From NCBI GenBank assembly GCA_039111635.1, contig JBCAQO010000003.1, positions 1,116,001 through 1,180,000 of the forward strand: a DNA stretch of 64,000 nucleotides, written 5' to 3'. Below the pieces are notes generated by a model that ran no database searches, was not told the origin of the DNA, and saw nothing but the letters and a program-made list of their open reading frames with translations. The DNA comes from Heterobasidion occidentale. Lineage: Eukaryota; Basidiomycota; Agaricomycetes; Russulales; Bondarzewiaceae. Position numbers and translations under genes: made by a program. Below, piece after piece: positions 26,617-38,406 of this stretch. The stretch's first letter is position 1; each line of letters begins with the position of its first letter.

Positions 26617-29551
26617 ATGCTGGGCCTCTCCCTCCCCCCTCCCGATACTGCCCTCCCTACTAGTACCATCACTCTCCCCGTTACCCTCCCTCTCAGAACA
26701 CCCTCGCCCTCGCCCTCGCTCTCGTCCTCTCCCCCGCCCATGCACGCCAGACTCGTCCCCCTCCTCCACTGTCCCGCCTCCGACCCGCCCCACATCCTCG
26801 CCGCACCCGTCACCCTCCTCTGCGGCCACACCGTCTGCGCCCACCACCTCCCCGACCACAATGCCACCCTCCACCCTCACTCAGACCCCGCCTCGTCCCC
26901 GAATCACATGCCCGGTTCCCTCCCTCATTCCTCCGATCCCGCCTCCTCCTCCTCCTCCCCCGCTCCCCCCAACCCTCTGTGCCCTGTCCCTGCGTGCACC
27001 GCTCCCCACGCAGCCCATCTCCACCCGACCATCCACCCCGCCTCAAACGTCGTCTTCTACCCTCCCACCGCACCCTCCTCGTCCACAGATCCCCTCGTCG
27101 ATGCCTTTGCCCGCGTCTCTCACGCAAAGACAGACGTGACCGTCAGCAAGCTCTTGCTCCTCGTCCTCAACGCTCTCCGCCAACGCCACTGGCCTCTCCA
27201 GTCCGTCTCGGCGCTCGCCGCTGACTCTGACGAGCACACCGACGACGATGACCGAGACGATGCCGACGACGGCATGGACGCACATCCTTCACCAGGCCCG
27301 TCTCGATCGACGACCTCCCTGCGCGCTCCCAGCGTCCGCTCACACACTCCCACCCTCATTCCCTCCTCTTCGCTCAGTCCCCCCGCGCTCTCCACCGCGA
27401 CACACCCCGCCAACGAGCCGTCCGCTAGTCCCAACGCTCGTCCCCGCAAGCGCCGTCGGCGACAGATCCCACACTTGCCGGGCCCTCACGCCGGCGCGGG
27501 CCCTAGCACCGTAGGACGCCCATTAGACTTGGGCTCACGCGACCACAACCACAACCACGACGACGACCCCACGCGCTTGGAAAAAGAGCTGCTCGCCGAG
27601 CTCACATGCGAGATCTGCTTCACGCTGCTCTACCAGCCCGTCACCACGCCTTGCCAACATGTGCGTGCCCTCCCTCCCCACCGCGCTTCCATTATGCTCA
27701 TCCCCTTCCCCGTGTCTCCTTTCCCGCCCTCATCAAACACACGCCCACGCACATAATACATACGCCCACACTCCGCCTGTCACCGCCACTAACCTTGTCG
27801 TTATCGCGGCCGTGACGTCCATGACACATGTGGCATCAGACATTCTGCGCGAAATGTCTGCAGCGCTCGTTGGACCACAACAACCAGTGCCCCCTGTGCA
27901 GACAGGACCTTACCGGTTTCGCCTACTTCCAGGACCACCCTTATAATCAGACAATATATACTATCAGTTGCGTGTCCCGTCTCTCGGACCCTTCGCGCCG
28001 CTCGACTGACGTTTCTCCCCCGTAATTTGTATTCCTCTCATATTAATCTTGCCTTGCCGGTCGTTCGCGCTTGGCTCTGACGTTTCATGCGGGTGGGTTC
28101 GCCGCGGGCAGTTTTGAAGGAATTCCCAGAGACGTACGCCGAACGCGGGAGGTTGGTGGAGGAGGAGGAACGCGACGCGCGCCTCGACACGCCCATTTTC
28201 ATCGGGCAGCTCTCGTTCCCCGGCATGCCTACGGTGCTGCACTTCTTCGAACCCCGGCAAGTGTCCCCTCCCCTCTTCCTCTAGAAGCATTCATCATGTG
28301 CTAGGATCGCCGTGCTCGTGCTGACTTTTCCACGCCCAGCTACCGTCTGATGCTTCGGCGGTGCCTCGAGTCGCCGACGCCGCGCTTCGGGATGATCATG
28401 CCTCCCCGCGCCGGGGTGGGGAGCGCAGGCGCGGCCGGGAACGACTTTGGCACCATGCTCGAGATCAGGAGCGTCAGGATGCTGCCGGACGGGCGGAGCG
28501 TGATCGAGACCTGGGGTTCGCACCGGTTCAGGGTCATGGAGCGCGGCACGCTCGACGGGTACATGGTCGGCAGGATCGAGCGGTAGGTGGCTCTCCTTCG
28601 AGTGTGAGCTTGGGCTGGGCGGTGCTCGAGATCGCTCAGCTCGGTCGTCTCCGGCGGTTTTGACACCACTGACGGTTTGGTTCTGTCGGTTCGCGCGCGG
28701 GGGAGAACAGGATAGACGACTTTCCGGAGGAGCTCGAGGACTCGGACGAGAGCTTGGCCGCAGCGCTGCACCCCACGCAACCCATGCCCTCGATCGTCGT
28801 TGCCTCGCCCGTCAGCGCCTCGGCGCTTCAAGCCACGTCCTCGCGCGCATCTTCCCCCTTCCCGTCAACCTCTGCGCCCGCACTCGCCGCCGCCGCCGCC
28901 GCCGCCTCGAGGCGCGTGCCGTCTCCCGCGCGCCCGCCGCCGCCACTCGTGCCGAGCAACGAGACGCTGATGATGTTCTGCCGGAGCTTCGTCGAGCAGC
29001 TCCAGCGCGGCGCGGCGCCGTGGGTCGTGCAGCGGCTGAACCACACGTACGGGCCGATGCCCGCGGACCCGCGCAGCTTCTGCTTCTGGATGGCGCTGGT
29101 GAGTGCTCACCGGCCGCGCGTTCGCTTCCCTGCGCCCTGTCTCGCCCGTGCGAGGGACGCACCGAATCATCGCGGCCGCCCAACTCGGGGCGTTACTCTT
29201 CACTGACGTCTTTGCTCGCCGTTATTTTTTATGTGTGTGTGTGTGTGTGTTGGGGTCGGCAGGTGCTCCCGATCAACGAGGTCGAGAAGTCGAAGCTGCT
29301 GCCTATCAAGTCGCCGCGCCTGCGCCTGCGCCTGGTCGTGTACTGGATCGAGCAGCTCAAGAGCAACTGGTGCGCGGCCGCACTTGTGCTTTCTTCTCTT
29401 CACGCGGTGGCTGACCGGCTGCGATCCATGGAAACCCTTTGGCCGACGCGTCGACGTGTGGACGTGTGGACGTGTTTCGCCGCGCTGCGTCGTCTACGTG
29501 TTTTGCGCGCGCGCACACAGGTGGTTCACGAGCGGGTGCGTTATCTCTTGA
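26617..29551 (+). CDS. RING-finger and LON substrate-binding domain protein (LONRF type)
   Basis: LONRF proteins are predicted E3 ubiquitin ligases. Exons are 26617-27660, 27840-27966, 28112-28256, 28340-28582, 28711-29098, 29263-29369 and 29521-29551 (694 residues). An N-terminal Cys/His segment (LLHCP...TLLCGHTVCAHHL...LCPVPAC) resembles a degenerate first RING. The main RING is split across intron 1: CEICFTLLYQPVTTPCQH|TFCAKC...CPLCRQDL. The LON domain follows (PIFIGQLSFPGMPTVLHFFEPRYRLMLRRC, then VLPINEVEKSKLLPI). Intron 3 is GC-AG (GCAAGT). Intron 5 has a GT microsatellite near its acceptor. The start is uncertain: an in-frame ATG also lies at 26221. Confidence 0.85.
29230..29250 (+). 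repeat. GT dinucleotide tract inside an intron
   Basis: About ten alternating TG/GT units within intron 5 of the RING-LON gene, ending about 12 bp before its CAG acceptor. It lies where the polypyrimidine tract would be. Confidence 0.85.
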
Positions 29552-30090
29552 ACGGCGCGAGGCGGTGGAGGGTGGCAGGCGACGGCGGCCGGCGGTCGAG
29601 GGCGATGTGGGCCGCTTCGGGCGGGGGCGTTGCAAGGTGTGCCAGCGGGATCTTAGACGCGTGAGAGAGATCCGCGCGGAAGGGGGGGTGGGGTGGTAAT
29701 ATCTATCTATTTTGCTCGTCCAGTATGTGATCCGCCGCACGTCTGTAAGCTGCTTACCTTGCATCCGCCCAGCAGTATTAGACGCTTCTCGGTTTGTCTT
29801 CTCTCCTTCTCCTTTCTCCTCCTCTTCCGTCTCATCTTCTCTTCCTCGTTTCCTTCCCGTCGTGTAGTTTTGTATATCAGTGGCGGCAGCGGCGGCGGCG
29901 GCGGGCTTGCGGGCGGTTTACGCATCTCTATCTATGTTACGCGCCTGATCTTTTCGTGCCTCCTATTAATCCCGCCCGTATTCACAATATTCAACTGGCG
30001 CCCTGCCCGCGCGGCACGCGTACTCTCGTAGTGTGTCTGTCACTACGACCGCGTCCGCGCTTCCATACCACGTCCAGCCATGCGCCCCAT

Positions 30091-30124
30091 CTACATACAT
30101 ACATACATACATACATACATACAG
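30091..30124. repeat. CATA tetranucleotide microsatellite
   Basis: About eight uninterrupted ACAT/CATA units in non-coding DNA. Confidence 0.9.
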
Positions 30125-30185
30125 AGCAGCCTGTCCCTTCCTTGGTATGACAGCGGTCAGTACGTCTACTGCTGCTACTGCCACC

Positions 30186-30204
30186 ACGTACGTACGTACG
30201 TACG
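30186..30204. repeat. ACGT palindromic microsatellite
   Basis: Nearly five tandem ACGT/GTAC units. The run is self-complementary and lies 60 bp from the CATA array. Confidence 0.85.
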
Positions 30205-31172
30205 AAACGGGTCGGTCGCAGTTTTGCGGCCGCTGAGACGAGCTGCTGCAGTAGCGCTGCTGTGCTGCTGCGAAGTGTCTTTAACTCGGTCTACTTGTCC
30301 GTTCACATCACACAATAACATCCTACTTGGCGGCAGAATGTTACGGAGCCGGTCCGGCGCGCGTTCTCATGTGTTATAAGTTGCTGCGATCGCTTTCTTT
30401 GTCTTGTCAGTTTTGTTTTTTGTTTTTTGTTTTTTGTTTTCCTTTTTTTCGATTTTAGGTCGTGGGTTGGTATGGCATGGTTCGTCGGACGGTGAGGCTG
30501 GTGACGACTCTGACGACTCTGACGACGCGCGGGCGGCGGGCAGCGCCACGGTGATCGTGCCCTCTTTCGAATCGTTCGGTGACGCGCGTTGAAATCGTAT
30601 CACGCAAAAGCCAACGATCGAGGGGGAGGGCAAGAGCAAAAAGAGATACATTTTGTTTCATTGCGGACACGGTCGACACGTTCGACGACGACGACGGCAG
30701 GGGAAGCACTGGTACACGTTCGCGGCTCGGCTTGCGATGATTTCTAGAAAAACGCAGGGTGGAATGAAGTGAAAGGGGGTAGGTGGGGAGGTGGGGGAGG
30801 GGGAGAGGGTTGGAAAGGCTGATATCGGTGGTGTCAGGGGGGCATTTCGTACGCTCCGGGTACGGCTACAGCGGCGGCTACTACTACTTATGATGACGAC
30901 AGGCGGAGAGACCTGTCTGCTGCCTTGCAAAAATTCGCGCTTGCATCGTCTGTTTGCGCGCATGGCGGGGCCGGATCAGAGGAGGGCGAGGTTCGTGACG
31001 GGCCACGAGCTGCAAGAGAGAGAGAGAAAAAGGAAGGAAGCGTGTCGTCGATTTTTTGTGTGAAACGAAACAGCAAACGCGGAGAGGGTGAGAAAAAGCA
31101 GCGCGAGGCGCGAGAGGGGGTCAAGCGGTCAGTTCACGGGCGAGAGCGGAGCAGAACGGGGCGCGGCACTGA

Positions 31173-33029
31173 CTATCCCTCGGTCGCCCGCTTGAAGCCG
31201 TATTTGCCGATGAACGGCTCGAGCTCTTTCGGGCCCCGCGAGCCGTACGGGTACGGGACGGGCTTGGGGCGGGGGCCGCTCTGGCCGTCGATCCAGTGCA
31301 AGATGGGCGTGAAAATCTGTGTACGGGGACGCAGAACGCGCGTGAGGAGAAGTAAAAAACTAAAGCCGAAACGATGGCAGGGATGCGCGGACCTTCCACG
31401 CGACGTCGAGCTCGTCGTCGCGCACAAAGTTGGAGTGGTCACCCTTGAGCGCGTCGAGGATGAGCGCCTCGTACGCCTCGGGGATCTTCGACTCGGAGAA
31501 GCGGCGCTTGTAGGTGAGGTCCATCTCCGTTGGCAGCGCGCGCGTGTACAGCCCAGGCGTCTTCGTGTTGAGCTTCAGGTAGACGGCCTCGGACGGCTGG
31601 ATGCGCAGCACGAGCTCGTTGCGCGAGATGTCCTTGAAGATGCCCTGGGTGACATCCTTGAACTGGATGCGCACCTCGACCTTGGCCTCGTTCAAGGCTG
31701 AGACGGCGGCGCGTGCAACGGTTAGGAGGATGAGAAAACCCGGATCGATAAGATGGGAACGCACCCTTGCCAGCCTTGAGAATGAAAGGCACACCCTCCC
31801 ACCTGGGGTTGTTGATCCAGAGGGTTGTCGCGGCGTATGTGGGGCAGACGGAGTTGTGTGGGACCGTGTCGTCGTCGAGGTAACCGGGTTTGCCGTTCGC
31901 GGCGACGTACTGGCCGAGCAGCGTGTCGCTACGCTCGATAGGCGGAATGGCGCGGAGGACTTTCACCTGACAGAGATGAACATCGCAGCGCGGAGGGATA
32001 AGGTGCATTGTACCTTTTCATCCCGGATATCCTCAGCGGCGAAGGAGACTGGCCGCTCCATCGTCAAGATGCTGAGCACCTGGAGAAGATCTGACAGCAC
32101 AGGTTAGATGAGGCAGGTGCGATAGGGTAACGCTGACGCACGGTTTTGTAAGACATCACGAATGATGCCAAACTCATCAAAGTATCCACCCCGACCCTCC
32201 GTGCCAAACGGCTCCTTGAAGGTGATCTGGACGTTGCTGATCGAGTTCTTGTCCCAGGCGGCGTTCAAGGCGATGTTGGCGAAGCGGAGGACGAGGATGT
32301 TCTTGACCATCTCCTTTCCGAGATAGTGGTCGATCCGGAAGGTCTCGTCCTCGGTCCAGTGCTGCTTGAGCGCGGTGAGAAGCTCGCGGGAGGACTGGAG
32401 GTCCTTGCCGAAGGGCTTCTCTACGATGATGCGATTGACGCCATGCTGGCTGTAGCAGCTGGCCTTGAGGTTAGCAGCGACAGGGATGAAGACGGAGGGG
32501 GGAAGAGCGAGATAGAAGACGCGATTGCGGTCCTTGGACTGATAAGAGGACTCGATCTGCTGGAGATGTTTCTCGAGGTTTTGGAAGGAAGGGGCGTCCT
32601 CGTAGCCGCCCGAGACGTAGCTGCTGAGCTTCTTGAACTCGTCGATCTTTGCGGAGATGGTCTCGTCGTTGTTGGGGTTCTTGATGTAGGAGGTGGAGCG
32701 TTTGTGGAACTCGGCCTCGTCCATCTTTGTGCGCGCATAGCCGACGATGTGCACGTCGCGCGGGAGGAAGCCATCGCGATAGAGGCCGAAGAGAGCGGGG
32801 AATGTCTGGAGGGCGCATGTGTATTTGTATGTGTTGAGCGAGTGCAGCGGGCTGGGCGCTTACCTTCTTCTTTGCGAGATCGCCAGAGGCGCCGAGCACT
32901 GCGAGCGAGTTAGTTCCAGGACCGCACGCGGGGATCGAAGGGGGCGTCACCGATGATGAGGGTGTCGTCCTTGAGCTCCTGGCTGTGGCTTTCCATCGAG
33001 GGGATCGTTCCAGAGGCTGAGGAGGACAT
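31173..33029 (-). CDS. ZWF1: Glucose-6-phosphate 1-dehydrogenase
   Basis: This enzyme oxidises glucose-6-phosphate with NADP+ in the first step of the pentose phosphate pathway, in the cytosol. Exons are 33029-32951, 32898-32864, 32805-32142, 32090-32014, 31966-31765, 31697-31393 and 31316-31173 (501 residues, full length). Key motifs are the NADP Rossmann loop GASGDLAKKK, EKPFGKD, and the substrate site RIDHYLGKE. Intron 1 (phase 1) restores IIVLGASGDL and carries a clear AACTAAC branch site. A GTGAGT...CCCAG pair at about 33094-33058 may be a 5' UTR intron. The gene is divergent from THOC5, 278 bp away. Confidence 0.95.
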
Positions 33030-33307
33030 TGTGAGTGTGTGGATGGTGGGGGTGACGACGCTGGGAACGGACGAGAAAGGAAAGGCGCCGTACTCACGTC
33101 GAAGTATAAATGGATGTGCTGGATGGATGTGGATGCCTGCGAGCGAGAGAGGATTGGTGAGCACCCGTTACTGTCTTTGGAGGCCGCTGGATGTCTCGCG
33201 GATGCGTCATACTCACCCAATTCACCGGTCCGCACGTGCGAATCGCGGTCCGGGCCCACCCTCCTCCGTCCCCGACTCGACCTCCTCCCTGACACACACG
33301 TCCCCTC
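33030..33307. promoter_or_regulatory. Shared divergent promoter of G6PD and THOC5
   Basis: Only 278 bp separates the two start codons, so regulatory DNA must be shared or interleaved. A TATAAA sequence (plus strand) lies at 33105-33110, about 200 bp from the THOC5 ATG. Promoter function is inferred from position. Confidence 0.4.
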
Positions 33308-34101
33308 ATGGATCTCCCTCCCTCACCGGACAATGTCATAGACGCTCTCCGTCATCTCACGGACCCCGCGTCCCAGCACAAAGACACCTCCACCGTACAC
33401 ATCCGCGCCGGCGCTCTCTTCGCCCGCCTCAAGGCCCTCAACCGCGCCGCCAATGTCGCCACAAAGGCCCACAAGCAGGCTACCGCCGACGCGCGCCACC
33501 ACATGGACCAGACTCACCTAGAGCTTCAGAACCTCCTCTACGAGAAGAGGCATCTCGAGCGCGAAATCGACAAGTGCCGCCAGTTCGCGTATGTCGCGTC
33601 CCCTTCCCGCCGCGCTCGCCGCTCACCTCTCAACCAGGTCCATATATCAGGACATCCCCATGTACACGGTCGACCAATTCGTCGAGCTGGCTCCTCCGGA
33701 GGCCCACGCAGAGGACGTCATGTCCAACGAACACCAGCTCATGCTCAACAGGCTCAGCTTCGAGCTGGTCGAGCGACAGAGGCAAGTGCGCTCCATAGCA
33801 CAAACGAGGCCTTCTGAAATCTAAACAGCCACCGCGTCATAGATTGGACCAAAGGGTGAAGGAGCTCACTCAACAAAAGGAAGAGCTTCTCAGAGACAGC
33901 AAATCGAAGCTCGTCACAATGGAGAGCGTAAAAGTCCAGATAGATACCCTCGTCAAGGTCAGTCATCTATTGCTGCTTGACATCAGCCGACCTGCATGCC
34001 TCAACGTGTCCTTGTTCCAGACCGCATCCGAAATTCGAAAAAAGGTCGACGAGCTTGTGCCATCCACAGTATCACCCGTGGGCACGCCTTTACAGACCTG
34101 A
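33308..34101 (+). CDS. THOC5: THO complex subunit 5 (THOC5/FMIP family)
   Basis: THO couples transcription to mRNA export in the nucleus. Exons 33308-33588, 33638-33781, 33843-33957 and 34021-34101 give 206 residues, matching short fungal THOC5-like proteins that keep only the N-terminal coiled-coil region. The family signature NLLYEKRHLEREIDKC is clear, followed by a further coiled coil (VKELTQQKEELLRD) and a C-terminal heptad region. Intron 2 is GC-AG with the classical donor GCAAGT. The gene is convergent with UBC8 490 bp away and divergent from G6PD. Confidence 0.85.
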
Positions 34102-34591
34102 AACATGACATCCTTGCCCTCGCATCCACCGCAATCACCGCTCGCATTTTGTGTATCATTATTATCTCAGAGGCCCGTGTATCAGTCCACATTTTTCTTG
34201 TTGCGCGCAGAATCGCCTAGTCCATATATTTATTATCATGCAAAGACTACAAGAAACCGGACATAAGAGTACAAAAGAACAGACATAAGGGTACAAAGAA
34301 CAGAAAGGTGGATATATCTGACAAGCAGTAAACCGAAGGAGACGCGATAGATCAGAGACGCTGTACAGTGACTTCCAAGGATGTCCGACGGAACAGACAT
34401 GGGGCAAAGAGGACGAAAAGAATCACCGGGGTATCGGCAATCCGCGAGGGTCGAATCTACTAAATAATGAGTAGGATGGCTGGGAGACCAGGTGAGGAGC
34501 ATATCAGGCGTGCAGACGGAATAGGACAATGCAAGAACTAAAGACAGCAAACCGACGAGAGAGAGATGGAATGCCAGGTGCCACGCAGTCA

Positions 34592-35673
34592 TCAGGCCTC
34601 GTCACCACTGATGCTCCCGATTTCGGACATTTCTTCATCGGTCTCTTCCTCCTCACCTGGCGCGGCATGGTCTGCCGCCTCCTTGGTCGCGAATCGCTGG
34701 ACATACTCTGTGCGTCGGTGAGTAAGCGATCGGGCACACAGCCGAGGGCACGCGACACTCACCCTTGACCTTCGCATCGTACTCCTTCGGGTGTCGCATG
34801 AGCAATGCGGCGGCCTCGCCGTTCAACGGATCATTGGGGTTTGGGTACCGCAGGAGCTGGGGGAGGAAAACTTCAAATATGTTGATCATCTCTGATACGC
34901 ATATCAGTACACGACCTCGCTCTCGAGCGATGAGCCATACCGAACATAGGTGACCATGTCTGATTAATGACGTCCAGACACACGGAACCACTCCTGGTAT
35001 CGCGTAAGCCATGAAACGGGGGCCACGACGGAGATGAACTGGGCTTACAGTTCATCGATATTGGGGTGAAAGATCTTGTTCATAAATCCGATGCTGGGCG
35101 ACTTGTATGGATACTGATCTGGGAGCTCTACGTGGATCTTCCAGACACCGCCCGCGAACGGAGCTAATGACACGCACGCGCATGCAGTCAGTGAAGAACT
35201 GTATCGAGGCGGATATGAGACAAATATGAAAGACATAGACATACTCTCCGTAGGGCCGTGGAAGCGGACGTAGAACTCCTGCATGCTATCGTTCACCAAG
35301 TTGACTTCATAGTCCGACATTAACCTGAACGCCGAGACATCAAACAACACGAAGGCATCAGGTCAACCTGGTAGCTCCGATGCGTTCGCAGTAGAGAGCA
35401 CAGAACGGGACCCGTACGCACATCTTCATAACATCCGTCTCGATGCGGCGTTTAGGAGTCGTGTTGTGGAGACGGACAGAATGGGCATTAGTCCATGGGC
35501 GTGCGGTTTCGAAGAGAAAGACTCATCATGGTATTAGCTTGTGCGCAGGTGCTTGTACAGGACCAGAGGAGTCTTGGATAGGGGATGGCAAAGGTGATGA
35601 AGGGGAGATAGACAGTTAGAGCTGTACTCGTACAACAGTGCCGACTCGAATACCGCTTGAATTTGGGGTCCAT
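34592..35673 (-). CDS. UBC8: Ubiquitin-conjugating enzyme E2, UBC8/UBE2H type
   Basis: UBC8 takes part in regulated degradation (in yeast, of gluconeogenic enzymes with the GID ligase). Conserved exons are 35521-35422, 35324-35245, 35163-35049, 34993-34941, 34891-34763 and 34707-34592. Visible are RRIETDVMK, the HPN motif in FHPNIDE, the catalytic Cys in [12 protein letters not shown], and an acidic C-terminal tail as in UBE2H. The N-terminus is unresolved: conserved sequence normally begins a few residues after Met, but here the frame stays open upstream ([12 protein letters not shown]) with no ATG. A short first exon from the ATG at 35673 is possible, though its donor is unclear. Confidence 0.88.
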
Positions 35674-36208
35674 GGCCTGGACTCCGGAAATCCCGTGCCG
35701 ATCTAGATTCTCGGGTTTCTTTATTTTTACGTTGACAAGCCTTAGTATTTAACCAGCTGCAGATATCTCTTATCCGACATCCATGATAAGCTGCTGGCGC
35801 TATTTATGGGATATCCACCAAGCCGAACAACGTCACCTGCGCTCGGCAAATGAACACCCTCATATCGATCATACCGGCCACCAAAAACAGGAAAAGCACA
35901 AGATCTTCTCGACACTTTGTTTTTAGCGCGCGCTCCAGGAATACACGAGGTTACATGCTGGCATCCTTTGCCCGGCGATAGCATCATCTGCTAGAGGTAT
36001 GATTTGCTCGCCTGCTCGTATCGTGGCCGTTGCGTGCACCCTCGACACGTGTATCAACGCTATGCAGAATAAAATAACTCCAATTCCAGGAGTCGGAGGC
36101 CTCCATGCTGGTACCGGCTCAGCATCCACGCCCGCTTCGCGCTTCGCGTCACCCGCTTGTCTATACCTCGGTCTTTATCGACATCGTGTCATGGAGCGAA
36201 GAGTGCCC
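35674..36208. other. Intergenic region (535 bp)
   Basis: This lies between UBC8 and the first MARVEL-like gene. No supported frame or RNA gene was seen. Confidence 0.35.
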
Positions 36209-36951
36209 TCAGAAGTAGGACCACTCCTCCACGACGCAGTACACATCATCTGGCGAGCACGGCCACGGCCTGCGCCTCCCGGTCATTCCAGACGGCCGAC
36301 GGGCACCTCCTCGCACTGGAGTCGTGGCAGCGGGCGCAGGAAGGCGCACCTCATCCGTGATGCCAACGCTCCCCTGCTGACTGATCGCGCGCCAGGCCAC
36401 CAGGGCCGCTAGAGCATAATCGGTCTCAGAACGCGTTTCCAAAGCCCGCGCGCGCACACACACACGTATCTTGTGTGAGGGGGTGTGCGCGCGCAAGACT
36501 GGAGGTGAAGACGTAAAAGAGGACGCACCGAACCAGAACAGGCCCAGTGCACCTATCAGGATCATCTCTTCCTGCGACTCGGTGAGCACATTGCCGCTTC
36601 TTCTGTGGTGGAGCACAACGCTGAGGGGCGATTATCAGTCGACCGTACGAACGTGCGACAGAGAGGGGGCACGCACAAGACCAGTAAGCATGAGATTGCC
36701 AACATGGCCACCGAGGTCTGCGACAACGTCAATGCATCTGCGCGAGCGATATCTCAGCGTCCGAAGAACAGTCTGCATAGCGGTGCGAGACGCATACGGA
36801 GAGTGTGTGGGATGGCCTGTAGGACGGCATGCCCGGCGATTATTGCAGCGATCGCTACAGAATTCACAATAAGTTATGCTTTGGGAAGGTGACGAAGGTC
36901 AAGGTCACCTGCTGCGATGGAACGACCTAGGTGTTCTTTGAATAACGGCAT
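36209..36951 (-). CDS. MARVEL-like tandem membrane protein, copy A
   Basis: This is the first of three neighbouring same-strand genes with matching architecture. The ATG is at 36951. The first exons encode a polar start (MPLFKEHLGRS), a membrane helix (IAAAIAAIIAGHAVLQA), a second (TSVAMLAISCLLVFVVL), a charged loop, then a third ending ILIGALGLFWFAALVAW. Intron phases are 1, 1, 2, 1 and exon 3 is 61 nt, exactly as in copies B and C. The end is uncertain: after a final GAG/GTGCGC donor, either a read-through stop at 36209 or a spliced tail ending slightly further left is possible. It is smaller than the other two and may be degenerating. Confidence 0.55.
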
Positions 36952-37300
36952 ATCAGCAGTGATGTGGAAGGGGGAAGTCGTGAATCGTCTCAAGAGTTGG
37001 AAAGGTCGAAAGGTTGGTCGCAGTTGCTGGTCACATTCTCCCAGCCTCGCGCTTTATCAAGTGCTCCTCGAACACAGAATGCGCAACACGAGGACTACAT
37101 GTGTTGGACCAATGACCAGCGACCGATAAATATATCCGTCTAGACGTAACTCGTCCACATACATGGTGGAACATGAATCATCAGTATGTACACTTGAAGC
37201 AAGGCCGCACGTATCCAAAGTGTGTGCTCGCACATAGGTTAGTCAGGAGAACCGTCCTTTTTTCCGCTTTCAACATATGCCGACACCATAGCCCATGGAC

Positions 37301-38406
37301 TCAAACGCTCTGCACTATGCCTGGGTATTGAGTGACCGTGGCAGGTTGACCATTAACACCCGGTTGAATGACTACGGAGTGGCCAGGCCGCTGTTGAATC
37401 GCATTCCCACCCGCATAGACCATGCCTGGCACACCAGCACCGCCCATAGGATATCCTCCGTACATTTGGGGGTAGGAAGAGTAAGGAACGCCAGGATAAC
37501 CAGGGGCCTGTCCGAACCACGGTAGGAGATCCGTTGATTCCTGCCAGATGTAAGGATACCCCATCACTTGAGATCTGTTCGCCAGTGCGATGATAAAGAT
37601 CAGGGAGAAGGCCACTGTCAAGCGGCTCAGAAGAATTGTCGATATTCAAATGATGTAAGGAACGTACGGCAAATGAAGATCGCCCACGAAAAGGCCTCCA
37701 CGACTTTCGACTCGTAACAATAAGCACGCGCCGAGACTGGCAAACGATTTTATCTTCAACGATCAGAAAGATGATTCGCGTACAACAGACTGACCCTGTC
37801 CATTCTTCGTCGGTGTCATCTGATTACCCATGGAAAAACACTCCACTGCACCGATCATGTCGCTTCACGGGCCGTCAGCCTCGACATGCACAGTATGCAT
37901 AACAGCGACCTACGATGACCATGCACCCATAGCTATATACAAGGTCAGCGAGAGGGTTCACATGAAAGTCACTTGAACACTCACTTAGCCATAGGACAGC
38001 CGTGATAAACAAGAAAAACGCCTCAAACCGCGGTTGCGATCTTATTAGTCTGTCAAGCGATCGTCGGCACATTGAGTCAGACGTGCATTCAGGAGAAAGA
38101 AGCTTACAATACAATGAGTATGAATATGGTCCAGGCTGGGACCACTAGGGAGAAGATCGTGAAGTCGTCTAGGGGCGGAACCAAATTTTGAGTCCGTGTA
38201 GCGCAAGCGGACCCAGGGCGACGGAACTAACGATGTAAGTTCGGAAGGAAGATGCTGGCAAAATATGCCGAGATCCCAAGTACTGTGCCAGTCAAGACGA
38301 GGACGAAGGCTTATTCACAGCAATTTAGCCGACTTCATCGCGTGGATCTATGTCAAGGGACCTCACCGTAGGTCGACAATCGAATGTTAGTGAAAAGATA
38401 TGTCAT
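37301..38406 (-). CDS. MARVEL-like four-helix membrane protein, copy B
   Basis: Eight exons are consistent: 38406-38367, 38309-38232, 38168-38108, 38049-37985, 37932-37920 (13 nt), 37862-37795, 37736-37668 and 37614-37301 (235 residues). Helices are YAFVLVLTGTVLGISAYF, FTIFSLVVPAWTIFILIVL, FEAFFLFITAVLWLTMGA and VVEAFSWAIFICLAFSLIFI. Two Cys residues flank the long loop (GAVECF and AYCYES), as is common in this basidiomycete family. The tail is a Pro/Gly/Tyr-rich cytoplasmic segment. MARVEL proteins organise membrane domains and vesicle contacts; the specific role is unknown. Confidence 0.78.

Larger units (their letters stand above)
29552..31172. other. Convergent intergenic region with several microsatellites
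   Basis: This 1.6 kb stretch lies between the 3' ends of the RING-LON and G6PD genes. It contains T-rich and TTTTTG arrays (about 30411-30440), a CATA array and an ACGT array, listed separately. I see no conserved frame or RNA gene. Confidence 0.45.
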
